Assembly (NCBI GenBank): GCA_916613615.1 | Contig: OU744726.1 | Span: forward strand, 62,574,987 to 62,638,986 | Direction: 5' to 3' | DNA length: 64,000 nt | DNA from: Steromphala cineraria | Lineage: Eukaryota; Mollusca; Gastropoda; Trochida; Trochidae | Shown: in pieces, positions 1 to 12,346 of the stretch | Position numbering within the stretch: the first letter of the stretch is position 1 | Layout: every line of letters begins with the position of its first letter | Made by a program: the position numbers and the translations under genes | The notes under the pieces: generated by a model | Told to the model about the DNA's origin: nothing | The model's input: the letters and a program-made list of their open reading frames with translations, nothing else | Database searches by the model: none

Positions 1-344
1 GAGTGCTCTGTCTTCACTTACAGATGTTATTGTCGGGCGTCCAGATCGCATACGGTCTTTTACGTCATTGGTGATAACGTTACTTGGATACGACTGAGCT
101 TCCAGTGGGGGGAGAGAATGGGTTAATCTATAATCTTTGACCGCTTGATATAAGACAGATTTCTTCCACCAATTAACGCTCGTCTCTGGAAGGCCATTTA
201 TAGAGATACAATTGAGATACAACACAGTTCAATTGTTACTAGATTTTTGACCTTTGAATAAGTTGAAGTACTTATACTTGATGTCAAATCAAGTACGAAT
301 TCTATTATAATGTCTCAGTCTTTGACATTTTTCGGGTATCGCTT

Positions 345-1095
345 CGTTATCCCCCCGACATATCATACAGGGGGATAAAGTCGTTGGCTCCTTCCGTCCG
401 TCCGTCTGTCTGCCTGTGATCACATTGTTTCTGGAGCAGAATTTGAAAACCGTTACAGCTAGCTCAATGAAACTTGATTTATTGACTCATCACTCATGTA
501 GTTGTGCTTTTCTTTTCTTTTTTAACTTTCTAGGTTTTTGTTATTTTTGCGGTTTCCATGGAAACTTATAGATGTGTTTCGGAGCAGAACTCGAAAACTG
601 TTTGGCCTAGCCTAATGAAACTTTGTATTTTGACTAATCATTACATGTAGTTGTGCCTTTTGGGGTTTTCAACTTTCTGGATTTTTTAATATATTTATTT
701 GGTTTTCATGGAAACACAACTTAGAAATGTGTTTCTGGAGCAGAAGTTAAAAACAGTTTAAACCAACTCTATGAAATTCAGTATTTTGACCAATCATGAC
801 ATGTAATTTTGCCTTTTGGGATTTTCAACTTTCTGGATTTTTGACAGTTTCCATGACAACGCAACTCTGATGGCTTTCTGGGGCAGAATTTGAAAAATAT
901 TAGAGCTAGCTAAATGAAACTTAGTATGTTGACTAAATATGACATGGAGTTTTACCTTTTGGGATTTCAACTTTCTGGATTTTTTTTTTCTGATTTTCAT
1001 GAAAACACTATTTAGAAACGCGTTTCCGAAACAGAATTTAAAAACCATTAGGGCTATTTCAATGAAACTGTTTACAAATGTGCAATTCGGCGTTT
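345..1095. repeat. Element with ~5 decayed ~148-bp tandem units
   Basis: The left edge is a short hairpin (TTATCCCCC ... GGGGGATAA, 347-378), followed by a CCGTCCGTCCGTCTGTCTG tract. About five diverged units follow. They can be recognised by a 'ttctggagcagaa...' core near 428, 575, 731, 876 and 1022, each followed by 'aatgaaact' and then 'caactttctgga'. The order hairpin, CCGT microsatellite, ~150-bp units matches the two other tandem elements in the window. No real coding region is seen; the 101-aa minus-strand ORF here lies in the repeat. Confidence 0.7.
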
Positions 1096-1557
1096 TCAAA
1101 TTCTAAGGAATTTCAACTCATTGACATTCTTAATTCAAAAACTAAAATTAATTTCTAAACTGTGTCTCACCAAGGAATGAAAATGTTTTAGTCAATCAGC
1201 ATTTCAATCAAACAGGATTGTTGTTTTCCTCTCTCAACATTCACATGAGGAAGTTGACAATGGCACAACATAAGCATTTACTTTTTAAAAATACCTAGCT
1301 GTTATTAGCTATTATAGTCTTATGTCGGTTATCAAAAGTCAAACAAAACTCGCTGAATGTTAAATACAACAATATTCACACAATCAGTATATCAAAATAT
1401 ATGCTTAAACTGATTATCAACTTTGGGAGGATACGCCATCTCTTCTGATGGCTCTTGTTCCACTTACTCTATGGTTACAAAATTTACAGAATTCAAATGG
1501 CATAAATAAAATTTAATTAATAAAGAGGAAACGTTTATTGAATACCAGTTTGCTTTT

Positions 1558-2252
1558 TAGCTCATCTGGTTTATAAGGCCCGATGGGCTTTTGTCATGGC
1601 AAGGTGTCCGGCGTCCGTCCGTCCATTAACTTTGCACATTTTCGATTTCTTCTCCAGAAGTATAAGGCCTAGATAGCTGACACTTTGTGTACATACTCCT
1701 TGATTAGTGAGGATCATGATTTATAGCTTCTGTGGCCGTGTGGCCCCTAATAAGGATCATAGGGACCACGCCCTTAAACCTTTTCTCGTCTGTTTCTCCA
1801 TTAGCAAAAGGTCTAGAAAGTCAAAACTTTGTGTACAGATTCTTTGACTAATGAGGTTTATAATCAATAGCTCTTTGTGGTCCGATGGCCCCTAATAAGG
1901 ATCACAGGGGCCACGCCCAAAAAAACCTATTCTGATCTTCTTCTCCAGAAGCATAAGACCTAGAAAGCTGAAACTTTGTGTGGAGACTTCACGACTAGTG
2001 AGGATTATACGGACCACAAGGGCCACGCCCTCTAAAAGGGACTTTTTGAACATTTGGATACTTTACCATCAATTATCAATTGAATATTTGAGCTACTTCA
2101 ATTTCTGTATTTAGTACAGGTATCTGAAATCACATCGCTTATATACTTGCTATTCTGATCCTGTTGCCCCTATAAAAGGGGAAACAACATTGGTCACACC
2201 TACAGCAAAATTAAATATGGAGCTTGTTGAGCTACAGAGCCAATGGCTCTAT
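1558..2252 (-). mobile_element. Tandem-repeat element, same family as 28431-30765
   Basis: On the minus strand the element starts AGAGCCATTGGCTCTGTAGCTCA (two adjacent short hairpin arms) and ends ...CCAGATGAGCTAA. A GGACGGACGG tract lies just inside the far end. These termini match the larger element at 28431-30765, in inverse orientation. About 2.7 units of ~146 bp sit inside (cores near 1650, 1797, 1937). They align loosely with the unit of the larger array, sharing 'aaggagt', 'agctctctag'-like and 'ctggagaagaa' blocks. It resembles the non-autonomous bivalve elements that carry internal ~150-bp repeats (pearl/Helentron type), but class membership is inferred. Confidence 0.65.
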
Positions 2253-2441
2253 TTTTTTATTTTCACATTGTGACATGCCTAAAATTTTATTTGAGAAAGG
2301 TGACATTAAAATATTTGCTTGAATGTCTCCATAACGGTTATGCTACGGGTGTATAACAACAGTTTTACATCACATGTTCATTAAAAATAATAACTCTTAT
2401 ACTTTTAAGATCAGTCTACTATCTCATTAACATGCATAAAG

Positions 2442-5400
2442 TTATTCTTCATTGTTACAGCCTTTCACACAGCAATAGATGACACAGCTTAGCACGCTCA
2501 ATCCAAGGACCCCGCATGCACCGAACACTATCATTTCCTTGATATTAGTTTTTCTGGAATAAAAAATCGAAAAAAATTATTCTTTTTAATTTGAGTTAAA
2601 AATATTAAACGTAGGATTGGCCTTTACCACGATTAAATGCGGTTAGTCAGTAGTAGCTTAAATATGATGTCATTGTTGAACGTTCATAAATCAAACCAAT
2701 TGATGTAAACCCATGACGCAATAAAGGTGATTAAAAGAGAATTTGTTAAAAATTCGCTTAATCTAATATAATGTATAGACAAAAAAACAATGTAATATCA
2801 CCATCTCTGGTAATGTATAAAGGCACATTTTCGACAACATTCCAAATCAACTGAATGTTAAAAGCAGTAAAAATTTTGAGAAACGGTGTAGCTGATATCA
2901 TTGATATAAAGCGCTGTGGTGTAGTGGTTAGCGTGCTGGCTTGTTACGCCATAGGCCCGGGTTCGAATCCAGGTGGAGACACCAAAGATTTGTGACCTGG
3001 GCTTTACACTGTGCTGTGTCCTTTGGCAAGGCACTTTATCCACATTGCACTCAGTCTACCCAGCTGTACAATTGGGTACCTCAATACGGGAAGTACGGAC
3101 CTATGTGGTCGCGCGGAGTGCTTAGTAGCGGCTTTGAAAGTACAATTCCTTCAGGGTAATAATGTACAGCCAATGCGCAGTGCTTGCACTGGATATTAGG
3201 CTTTAAAATTGTCATTATTATTATCATTATAAATAGTTATGCTTATTCAAAATAAACTGACTGACTATCTCGATCATTTAGATTGTCCAAGATCATAATG
3301 TTCAAAATGTTATATTTTACATGAATGTCAAAGTGTATAAATGTGGTTTTATATCATCTTAAAGGGTCAGTGGTACGTTTAAGGGGGAAATAAGGTGATG
3401 TCAGGATTTTGAAAATAATTGGTTCCAATTGAATGACAATGCACTGTTATCAAATAAATGAAGCGATCATGCGATTCCCTTTTCTTACACAAAATGAATA
3501 TATGGTGTTCACACAAAAAATGCCGCCAATGGACTGAATGTGAATCTTTATGATTTGTTCTCTGAAAAAGGATGATTGGCATGGTTTGTGTTATACGATT
3601 TTTGACACTCTCAAAATAAAACATATACCATTAACTAGCATTTATCAGTGAATAATTCAAAACATAAAATTTAAAAAAAAAAAGTTCTACTGTCCCTTTA
3701 AGATACGATAGTAACACGGTGTTTACAATTCTTTTCTAGAACAGAATTTATTTCGGAACACACTGTATTAAAAAAAAATTGACAAAACAATCTGATTTTG
3801 AAAATTTAATGCAAAATTATGACTTATACTTTTTTGCATTTTCATGTGGGGATCAACCTATTGGTTTGTTTAGAATATTTGAGAAAAATACAAACTATTA
3901 CAAGTAAGAACTTATTATATTTACAAGAATATTTGTATTCATTCAATATTCTGGGTTTCAGAAAGGGGAAGCTTAATAAGAGAAACCAATGTGACGTCAT
4001 TGTTAAAATTATACACTCTTGAAGCTCCAAGCAAAAACTTCTAAACATTCCAGCAGGCAGAAGGTTAAGAAGTATAGCTTAGACTAGAGGTGGTTTTATG
4101 AGTTTAATTGTGTACGCCAATAAAAAAGCCAAATGTTACGTCACTACCTTAAAACCTATTTGATTATGACTTTTTTAGAAATCAAAAATATACTTATTTA
4201 AATGTGTTGTTAACATGTCCAAAACGTAATTATAAATGAAAGACTTTCGACATGTAAGCCTTGCACCTTAAAGGGTAGTTCTGCATAGCTCTTGTTTATA
4301 TCTTCATAATAAATAAAAAATAAAATAATATTAAAGGGATCATCTTGCGCACGCATCCGATGAGATATGCATTTACAAGAAATTCGTATTCACCCTTGCG
4401 ACAACTCGATGGGAAAGTTGTGACTCTATCAGCGCCCCCTGTAGGACAAACAGAGTTACGTCCCTTGTGTCAGTCCAACTCGAACTCAAAGCGAAAATTG
4501 ATTTCTAATAAATCCCTTAGTTACGTTGTGACAACAGTCATTTAAACGATGCGTGAATATAGGCCACCAAAATACTGCGTAGAATAAGGCTGTATCTCTC
4601 AGTTTCTATTTAGACATCGCATCGTTTTCTTACAGTTTTGTGTGCTCAAATGAAATATATCCTCGTTTTTGATTGGTCACCACCATAGCTCAATAATCAG
4701 GCTACTTCCTGTCACAGCTTTCCTGTCGAGTTGTCGCAAGGGATTTATATGAATTTCTTGTAAAAGCATATCACGTCCGATGCGTTCGGAAGATGTAAAG
4801 GGATATGTTTAAGAACGTAAAAGAATATTCTTAATTCGATCATCGTTCCGTTTACCAAGTCTGCCTACGAGGGAGGTAGCAAATATAGGTCAAAAGGGCC
4901 TTTTTGAATAAATCAAAGTCCAAATTAAAATCTTAGCCTTAGTATATCTAATATCTATATACTCCGTTTTTATTTAACAAACAATCTTCTGAGGGTCTTG
5001 CAAAACACCGACGGCAAATAGGACGGTTTTTGAAACGTTATTCTTCAATTTTTTCCCCAATAAATATATATTTTGACAAATATGCTCTCTTCAGAAGGTC
5101 AATGTTCTTGTTATGGATAACAACTTCTTTATTGATTTCTTGATTGTGTTCTTTAAGTCTTAAAGAACACAAACCTTCAGTAGAGAAATTGTCCCTAAAA
5201 TCTGCCCTTTCATAGCACATTGTAAACAACTCCAACCACTCAATCTGCTTGAACAACACTGAAATCCTGGCCTCCAACATCACTGATTGACGAAAACGAA
5301 AACTTTTTGAATCAATCAACATCAGGAGATTAGCTCCCGAGATTAATTGTGACCAAGGTGTTTATCTCCCTTATTCCAGGTCCATCACCAAGCAATCATA

Positions 5401-6763
5401 GACTCTATCTCTTGTACCACTATGCTGTGTAAACATTTATTATCCGTCCGTTGTATTTTCTCTTTCATCTCATGTTTTGATTGCATATAGCTAATTTATA
5501 ACTGTCTTCTGTATTGTATATGTCACGTCACCTTATTGGCTTCATGTATACCTATGTATATAAATACCATACTGGATATTTCTTTATCAGTCACCCGAAG
5601 AAGGGGCAAGAATTGGTCCAGAAACGTAGTTAGAAATCAATCAAGAAGTTGTTATCCATAACATTTGTCTTGTATTACCACACAAACTGAAGAATTTCGT
5701 CAAAGATCTTGTTAATCATCCTGATTATTCTATTATCCAAGATGAGTTATCAAGTATCATGAACATACTGTTAGGCGCCATTTTGTGTGAACACTGTTTA
5801 TTTGTGTGAGGAAGAGAAATTGATTTGCGTTGTTTTACATGTTCCTGTTTTTTAATGAACGCTTAAGAGAGGCTTGTTCTCATTCAAAAACATTGGCTTT
5901 CAATTATTAACATTAACTTAAGTGAGCTAAATTTTTGTACCTATAAGAGCGTGTCACTTCCCCTTTAAGATATGGACATTGAGTATAAACTACGTAACTA
6001 CTTACTCACAACATCTGTCGTAACAGCATCCATCGCTACACACCTCCATCCAATTTGGGTCAGCACATGAGACCGCTTCTGAAGCTGCACAAAACCATAG
6101 AAAACGGTGGCTAAATATATCAAAACTTTAAACACAGATTTTCTTCATCATTCTTAAATTGTACGCAATGATACTCGCAAATGTTGCTTTTATTCATTCG
6201 TATGAATATGAAACGATTTACATGCTTGTGTTGGTGCAAACAACTTTCCATGCAATGTAATCAAACTTGAAATAGTAAAAGATGTAAAATAGTTTATTAT
6301 ACTTTTAATTAGACCTTTGTCGACGAATCAATATGAGGGTTATAAATAGCTTTTTTCGTTAAAGAGGAGTGTGCTATCGTGGATGTATCAAGTGCAAATA
6401 TACTGTAGATCAACAGTCTCGTTAAAGTAAGTTCATATTTATTTTACTGCGTATCCTAGTGTAGCTAATAGATACTATTTTGTTAACATTGGTGGATCAA
6501 AGATTGTGTGTCCAAAGAAAATGATATTAATAACTAGAATTGGAAGGTAAGGTCATCTAACTTATATAATCATCTCTCTTTGGTAGGGTCCCCCCTCCCC
6601 ACCCTTTGACAATGAAAAGTATATTTTCAAGAAAAAGTAGTGAGTGAGTTATTGTTTTATGCCGCTTGGGCAATATTTCAGCCATTAGGGGCTCAAGAAA
6701 AAGTAACTCACCTGCAATTATCAATGGAAAAACCAAAAAAATCGTAGCGACGATAAACTTCAT
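2442..6763 (-). CDS. Small secreted/type I membrane Cys-rich protein, 3 exons, 80 aa
   Basis: Model: exon 1 6712-6763, exon 2 6006-6084, exon 3 2442-2553, all minus. Phases join exactly (52+79+112 = 243 nt). Donors read GCAG|GTGAGT and GTGA|GTAAGT; acceptors read TGCAG|CTT and TCCAG|AAA. Residues 1-17 form a classic signal peptide (MKF then IVATIFLVFPLIIA). Residues 18-50 are a short ectodomain with cysteines at 24, 33, 37, 38, 42 and 43 (CSDGCCYDRCC). Residues 51-70 form a hydrophobic helix, followed by a short Cys-rich tail (YCCVKGCNNEE). The layout recalls small CYYR1/Shisa-like adaptors, but no family is claimed. Function is unknown; a secretory-pathway or plasma-membrane location is inferred. 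A possible AATAAA lies at 2286-2291. Intron 2 holds a SINE and two MITEs. The signal peptide, the TM helix and exact phasing make chance unlikely. Confidence 0.8.
2905..3235 (+). mobile_element. tRNA-derived SINE
   Basis: The tRNA-like head has an A box (TGGTGTAGTGGTTAGC, about 2918) and a B box (GGGTTCGAATCC, about 2957). A conserved body follows ('ggagacaccaaagatttgtgacctggg', 'ggcaaggcactttatccacattgcactcag', 'caattgggtacc') and an ATTATTATCATTAT 3' tail. A second copy lies inverted at 59685-59984. The tail resembles L2/CR1 3' ends, suggesting LINE-dependent mobilisation (inference). It lies within intron 2 of the small Cys-rich gene. Confidence 0.85.
3363..3697. mobile_element. MITE family A, diverged copy (TTAA duplication)
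   Basis: The element is flanked by TTAA at 3359-3362 and 3698-3701. Its ends read AGGGTCAGTGGTACGTTT and ...AGTTCTACTGTCCCT, diverged versions of the AGGGGCAGTAGCACGTTTTT terminal repeats seen at 21669 and 37733. The interior is collinear with those copies ('aaggtgatgtcag', 'tggttccaattgaa', 'cttacacaaaatgaat', 'tcagtgaa'). Confidence 0.85.
4331..4812. mobile_element. MITE family B with ~75-bp terminal inverted repeats
   Basis: TTAA lies at both edges (4331-4334 and 4809-4812). The left arm (about 4335-4412) and right arm (about 4728-4808) are imperfect inverse complements sharing 'acgcatc(c/g)ga', 'gatatgc.tttacaagaaattc' and 'cccttgcgacaactcg'. No transposase ORF fits inside; the 66-aa plus ORF at 4345 lies in the arm and interior. 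Confidence 0.8.
5038..5662. repeat. Possible Penelope-like relic with inverted ends
   Basis: Arms at 5110-5140 and 5632-5662 are near-perfect inverse complements (GTTATGGATAACAACTTCTT and its reverse). At 5592-5626 lies an ACCCGAAGAAGGGG ... CCAGAAACG stretch, similar to the 'CTGAAGAAGG...CCGAAACG' signature common in Penelope-like element ends, which can carry hammerhead ribozymes. A 94-codon minus ORF (5038-5322) overlaps the left part; I do not recognise its product. The class is inferred from the signature only. Confidence 0.4.
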
Positions 6764-6949
6764 TTTTAAAAACCGTGGCGTTCTCTAAACGTTCAGTGAT
6801 CGATTTGAACAAACGAGGAAGTTGAAATCCAGCTACATACAATTTGGCCGATAAGATACAACAAGCGCGACAACACTGAAATGTTAATCCTCCAACCCCA
6901 AGGGTTACTATCGATTTATCTCTTTTAACGTTCTTAACGTTCACAAAAT

Positions 6950-8930
6950 CATTTCATGTCTAATATGTTTCCATTCATTTCAAGGAAACCTCTAGTATTT
7001 ATAGTCATTTTGACTTAAGTATTTCATAAGTTCTGTCATGAATATGTGTTTCATAAGTATGTATACACAATATAGTTTTTCTTCACCAACTCCAAATTTC
7101 ATCAGTATTGGCAAAAAGATTATTTCGTTCGTTGAACCTAAGTGAACACTTTACTATTTGATATCGGCTTTTATTTTACATATAAAGTATTTTTTTCAGT
7201 TGCTGTAGTTATAACCTACTTCCGGATATTGCTTTCTGTCTTAACAGTTCTCTAGATAATTTTTGAACCTATTGGGTTTTTTTTGGTAACAATTTAGAAT
7301 CGTCGATTTGATAGTGTACATTAGTAAAATTGTACTCTTCTGATTTTGGACAGTTGGGTATTTCTTATATGAAATGAGATTGTACACTCAAGAGTTAACA
7401 ATAAAGGGTACTTCTCTGAACATAAACATTATCTTTAAAATCTAATAATACTTATGAACATTTTTACAGCATTGTCATTTTAGAATACAATATGATATTA
7501 GAATTTTCGTTAGTTGTCTTTGAGTATGACTGCACACCCGAACCTCCATAGAAAGGCCACCTCTATATAAAGGCCACTTTTGGTCGGTCCCTTGGGTGGC
7601 CTTTATAGACAAGTTCGACTGTATTTTGAAGAGTTATGGTGTTGTTTGAGACAATTTTAGATTCGACTACGAATGTTGTTTGTGACAATTTTAGATTCGA
7701 CTACGCTAGCGTTTAGTAATCGATGTGTACATGCAGTACGGAAACTGGTTCATACTTTTGGATTTTCAAAGAAAATGTCTTCGTACATGTGTTTCTGTAC
7801 TTCAAGCATTTGAACTTATTTGGTTTTATTATGTAAAATACGCAGATACCCGGGTTATATGGAGCACTGGTCTATTTCAGATAAGTTTCCGTAATACCGT
7901 TTACTTGTTGGTTCGTGCGGGACGCAGTTATCTCTTGCTTTCGCTAAAATATCTTCATAGGTGGTTAATAATATGAAGCCGATACTGAGGGGTCATGTAA
8001 AATAACATCGAGAGCGTGTTGCCCGGGCAGAGGTTTTCCAGAACCCCTTCCCAGAACCCCGTGGTAAACTTCTCCAATGGTTTCAACTAATTTTGTTTAA
8101 ATAAGTTATTTTATACAGGTCTTAGTGATATATTTCGATGGTTAAATATGGCTTCATAGGAATAGATATGTAGACTACTGATTGAATTTTCAGAATTAAA
8201 GATTGATTCCTTATAGTAAAACCTATTTTATTACAAAGTTTCAATAAAGTATTACATACACAATAAATTATTAAAGGTTTTAATGATATATTTTGAGGGT
8301 TTAAAATGTCTTGATAAGAATGAACGTTGACACTACTGCTGAAGGTTTAAGAACTAAACCCTAATTTATTTCAATATTGATATTTATGATAAAAATAATA
8401 TTTATAGGAAAAATATAAATCCAAAAATGACACAACACAATTTACATCAACTGGCATGAATCCTCGATAGCTCAACTGACAAAGGCGTTCCATGACAACA
8501 TAGAGATCCCTCGTTCCAATCCCCCTTTCGTTGTTCTCAAATCTTGACTTTCTTATTTGACTAAAAAACCAAATTTTGCAAGTCCAATTGTTTGATATTT
8601 GTTTACAATCTTAAAACATGGCTAGTGAACTTCAAACAAAGAGGCGAAAGTCTTAAGGATGACTCTAGGCATTGAGTAGATTTCTTATCAATTCATTGTG
8701 AACATTGCTTGAAGTTGGGACTCCTGTTGGTTCTGTGTTCTACTTTCTGAAACTCTACAGTTAAATCATGAACAACATGTGAGGCAAAGCCGAGCTTGTT
8801 TGCGATAACGAACTGATAGCATGTCGACTAAACGAAATCTTGATGTGAAGAGGTAAGATTGTACAATATAACCACCACACAACTGGGTATATGTAAAAGT
8901 TAACCTCTGATAAAGACCTCATTACCACAC
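6950..8930. other. Gene-free AT-rich DNA with a short tandem duplication
   Basis: No coding exon could be supported. A 36-bp tandem duplication is visible at about 7632-7703 ('gttgtttg.gacaattttagattcgactacg' twice). At 7545-7620 'aggccacctctatataaaggccac' is answered by 'ggtggcctttatagac', a short inverted pair. At 8460-8530 there is a very decayed tRNA-like A box ('tagctcaactga') and B-like box ('gttccaatccccc'), probably a SINE remnant. The 83-codon ORF at 7725 shows no recognisable domain. Confidence 0.5.
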
Positions 8931-8940
8931 CACTTGTTTT

Positions 8941-9085
8941 AAGGATTGTTTTACATGTTTTGTGCCTCTATCGATGTATAACAGCAACAAATTGTATAAA
9001 ATCGCGTAGCGTAGCGTAGCAATTTTATACAAAATTTGTTACTGTTATACATCGATAGAGGCACAAAACATGTAAAACAATCCTT
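8941..9085. repeat. Long palindrome (~62-bp arms)
   Basis: The left arm begins AAGGATTGTTTTACATGTTT and the right arm ends with its inverse complement. The arms match almost perfectly. The 19-nt loop is CGCGTAGCGTAGCGTAGCA. No gene overlaps it. It resembles the other foldback palindromes in the window, whose loops often carry repeated CG-rich short words. Confidence 0.9.
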
Positions 9086-10134
9086 ATAATTACAAAATCA
9101 ACATTTTAACTAAGTTTTTCCTAATCATTTTCAAAATATCTGTCATCAACGTTGTGAAATTGTCGTTTGTTACACGAAACAATACAAAGTTGAATCCAAA
9201 TTGAGAACTTCATAAACTAAAACGGCCGAAGATTTAATTTCATTTTTGCAACCATTGACATCAATGCAATCACAATACGTCTTAATCGGAATCCGCATTT
9301 TCGGAATAACCCTAAATAGCATACACACGACGTTCAAAATGTCCGCCGTTTGCGAGATGCTCGGAGAGAACAAGCTTGAGGACTCGTAGTTATTAAAATG
9401 CAGTCTTTCCGGTTAATGTATTGTGATTGTGTTAGAGAGGAATGTATTTACTTGTTGAAAACGAAGGTGGGAAGTGATAAGATATGTTATATCTGTCTTT
9501 GCAACAGAACTTAACTCGCAACTGTCAAAACCGGACTATAGGGCCCGTAAGTCTCGTTTGAGTTCTTTCCGGTGACTAGCTTCCGGTGACATCTTCAGCT
9601 GGTTGCGGGGATCATTTGCGCAACGCAACTACACAGATAGTGCGCCTTGACGTGTGGCACGTTACCCAGTCGATTTTATTGCGGGAAATTTGTACCATAG
9701 ACTGAATGACAATATCAATCATTTTTGAAGTGTATTAAATAGAAATATGATTGTCTAATTAGTTAAATTTGTAATCCAGTGAAAAACAATTCCATTTAGG
9801 TATTTTTTAGACTAACAAATATATTTTGACGTTAAATCTTTAGACAGGATATGCTCAAAAACAATTATCCTACCTCATGTAAGAATCTCGATCTCTGATT
9901 GGTTCACGTGACCCTTAACAAATTCCCATATACACCTTCACTGAGGGAGAATAAATCCCTTATACCCCGCGAGTAAAGCGTGCTTCCACGTCAATCATTC
10001 AAAGTCACGTGATAAGGTCATAGGTCAACCAGTATGCCGTGACTCGGACCTTTGTTGTTGTTTTGAAATAAAGGTTTTGTTCACTTCTGATTGTGTTTTT
10101 AACAATAGTTTAAGACATTCGGTAAGATAAATTC

Positions 10135-10273
10135 GTTATCACATTGCATAGCGGGTTACATCGGTATTTATTATTCCCTTGAAAGGTTTTATGCAACTCG
10201 CGTTCCGCTCGTTGCATAAAACCTTTCGCGGGAATAATAAATACCGATGTAACCCGCTATGCAATGTGATAAC
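10135..10273. repeat. Long palindrome (~62-bp arms)
   Basis: GTTATCACATTGCATAGCGG at the left is mirrored at the right end (10254-10273). The arms continue inward to 'gaaaggttttatgcaac' around a short loop (tcgcgttccgctc). The 71-aa ORF starting at 10179 is a by-product of this structure. Confidence 0.92.
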
Positions 10274-11930
10274 TTATAGTATTGTTTTTGCTTTTTACCG
10301 AGTAAGTTTATCTCAATATTTTATCAATATTCTTAAAATAAGCAATTTCTATATATTTATTATCATAACCAATTATGTTACAGGATATGATTAGCAAATT
10401 TTCAGATTAAGTTCAAATATGTAATTGATTTTTTAAATTCAGTAAACATACACATTTATATGTAGAGTTTTTTGTTGTTTTTACTCTGTACATTATGATA
10501 AATAAAATTAGTTATAATTCTCCTTGTTGTATATAATGTGTTGTATTCATACTTTATATACAGAAACAAAAACTGATAATTATTTTATGATTATTGTTCA
10601 TAAAGATTACTTAGTAGACTAAAAATTATAAGTTTTAGTACAATTTGAATTACCATTTCATAATCGAGGGATTCTACCGACTTTGAGTATTATAATTAAC
10701 AATATCTGTTCTTAATTTGTACAATATAAAATTGGAATTGAGAGAAAAATGAAATAATGCAATTGAGTGATTTTCTTTAAATCAGTACTATTCAATATAG
10801 TGGTAAGGAGTAATTCCAACTTGATGTACAGTGTTTATGCTGCATTCAATTCATGCAATTTACCTTGAAATAATTTAATTTGTCTCACCTCTAGTCCTAT
10901 ACCATGAATTGAGATAATTCTATGATGAATATATTTTCAATACAAATAATGGACCTTTCATGTTTGGAAACTATGGCACGAAGGCCTTGGAAAATTAAAA
11001 AGGGTAAAAATTGACATAACAAGAAATTGTAGAAATTATTGACAAATTAACAAAAAGCATTTATTTGTTTTATATCATTGTTTTTATTTTAGATTGTTTG
11101 GCCAAGTTATCAGTTCTTTTTCATATCAAAACATTAAATGTTTACTTTAATTGTCTAACTGTACATGTAGATTGGATTTTTATTAAGTAGAAATTTATTC
11201 TGTAAGGATTAAAGATATCACTATAATACGTTTTTAATCTTGACAATATACTGTATCATAATGCTTAGGTAACAGTTTTTCTCCTATCTTGAAAACAAGA
11301 CGTACATTCCAAAAATTTTCTTTCCAATTTTACATGTCAAAATAACGGATTATGAAGGGAGTCTACTAACATACATTCAGTGATTCTACTTTGAATAAGA
11401 ATATCCTGTTAATCAAGCATTTAACTTACCTTTGATTCTATTTTATTGGTGAAAAATGTACATTCAGAAACCCGACATTGTAGTGTGATGGAGTAGATGA
11501 AACCACAACAGTAGTTGTCAACAAAAATCTCGAAACGAAAATATTGTGCCTGAATATCTAAGCAGTTTGAACTTCGCGTTAATAATTTTATGAGTTATTA
11601 TTTCCTTTAATCATATACTCAATTTCTTGTGCTCATGACAAATGAAAACAATAGATATCTGGAGTAAAAATTCGCGAAAAGGGTATTTATTTTGGTACGG
11701 GATTTGCTTTCCTAAAAGTAAAATAATAAAGGTAATACTCAGAAGAAATGTTTGAAATCGTCATTACATGAGTTCTTTTCCAAAATAAAGCAATTGGGTT
11801 TTATATATTCAATTTATTATGATTATCAATATCCTGTCATAATTTGTTAACGATAAGATTTATGTTTACTACACGGTCGAAAAAAACCTGTTAACGGCAT
11901 AATTATAAATTTCTTAAAGGTCCCGAAACG
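10274..11930. other. Very AT-rich gene-free stretch
   Basis: No ORF of note, no splice-bounded coding block and no repeat structure stood out over about 1.65 kb. Composition is strongly A/T with many homopolymer runs. Confidence 0.6.
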
Positions 11931-12346
11931 CAAAGCCAAAAGTAAAGAGGTGTTAAATACTCTTCACAACAAATTATCTGATTTCTATGCGAATTTACAC
12001 CCGTCCAAAGCCAAAACTTAACTCATTCAACACGGCTGACGCCATAGCGAAACGTGTGTTTGTCACCGGAAGTGGGTACATCTCGCCGATCGAACGAGAG
12101 TTACTTACGGGCCCTATTGCGTCAGGTGATTGTGACGTCAAAAGGAATGAATGCACATGGTATGGTTGCAAATTTATCTGCATTTATCGAGAAATGGCAG
12201 CAGGTTTTGAGCGCTCTCGTCAAATCAGAATAGCGGAAATTCGCGTAACAAAACCATTTTGTAAATATTTATATATAAACAGCGATGAAGGTCATGGGAC
12301 AAATCAGCATATTGTAACAAAATGTTTCAGACTGAATTGGGAATAA
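11930..12346 (+). other. Isolated 119-codon ORF, probably repeat-borne
   Basis: The ORF runs from 11987 to 12346 with no recognised domain. GC content is higher than its flanks. The block 12072-12126 ('tcaccggaag ... cttacgggccctat') is matched, inverted and decayed, at about 9541-9610, which suggests an interspersed repeat and not a gene. The left edge reads TTAAAGGTCCC, a MITE-like start. I find no splice partners. A single-exon gene is possible but unsupported. Confidence 0.3.

Noticed and set aside
2905..2980. tRNA gene
   Set aside because: A and B boxes are good, but the sequence continues into a conserved SINE body and tail also present at 59685-59984.
11987..12346. 119-aa protein-coding gene
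   Set aside because: No domain, no splice or promoter context, and part of it recurs inverted at 9541-9610.
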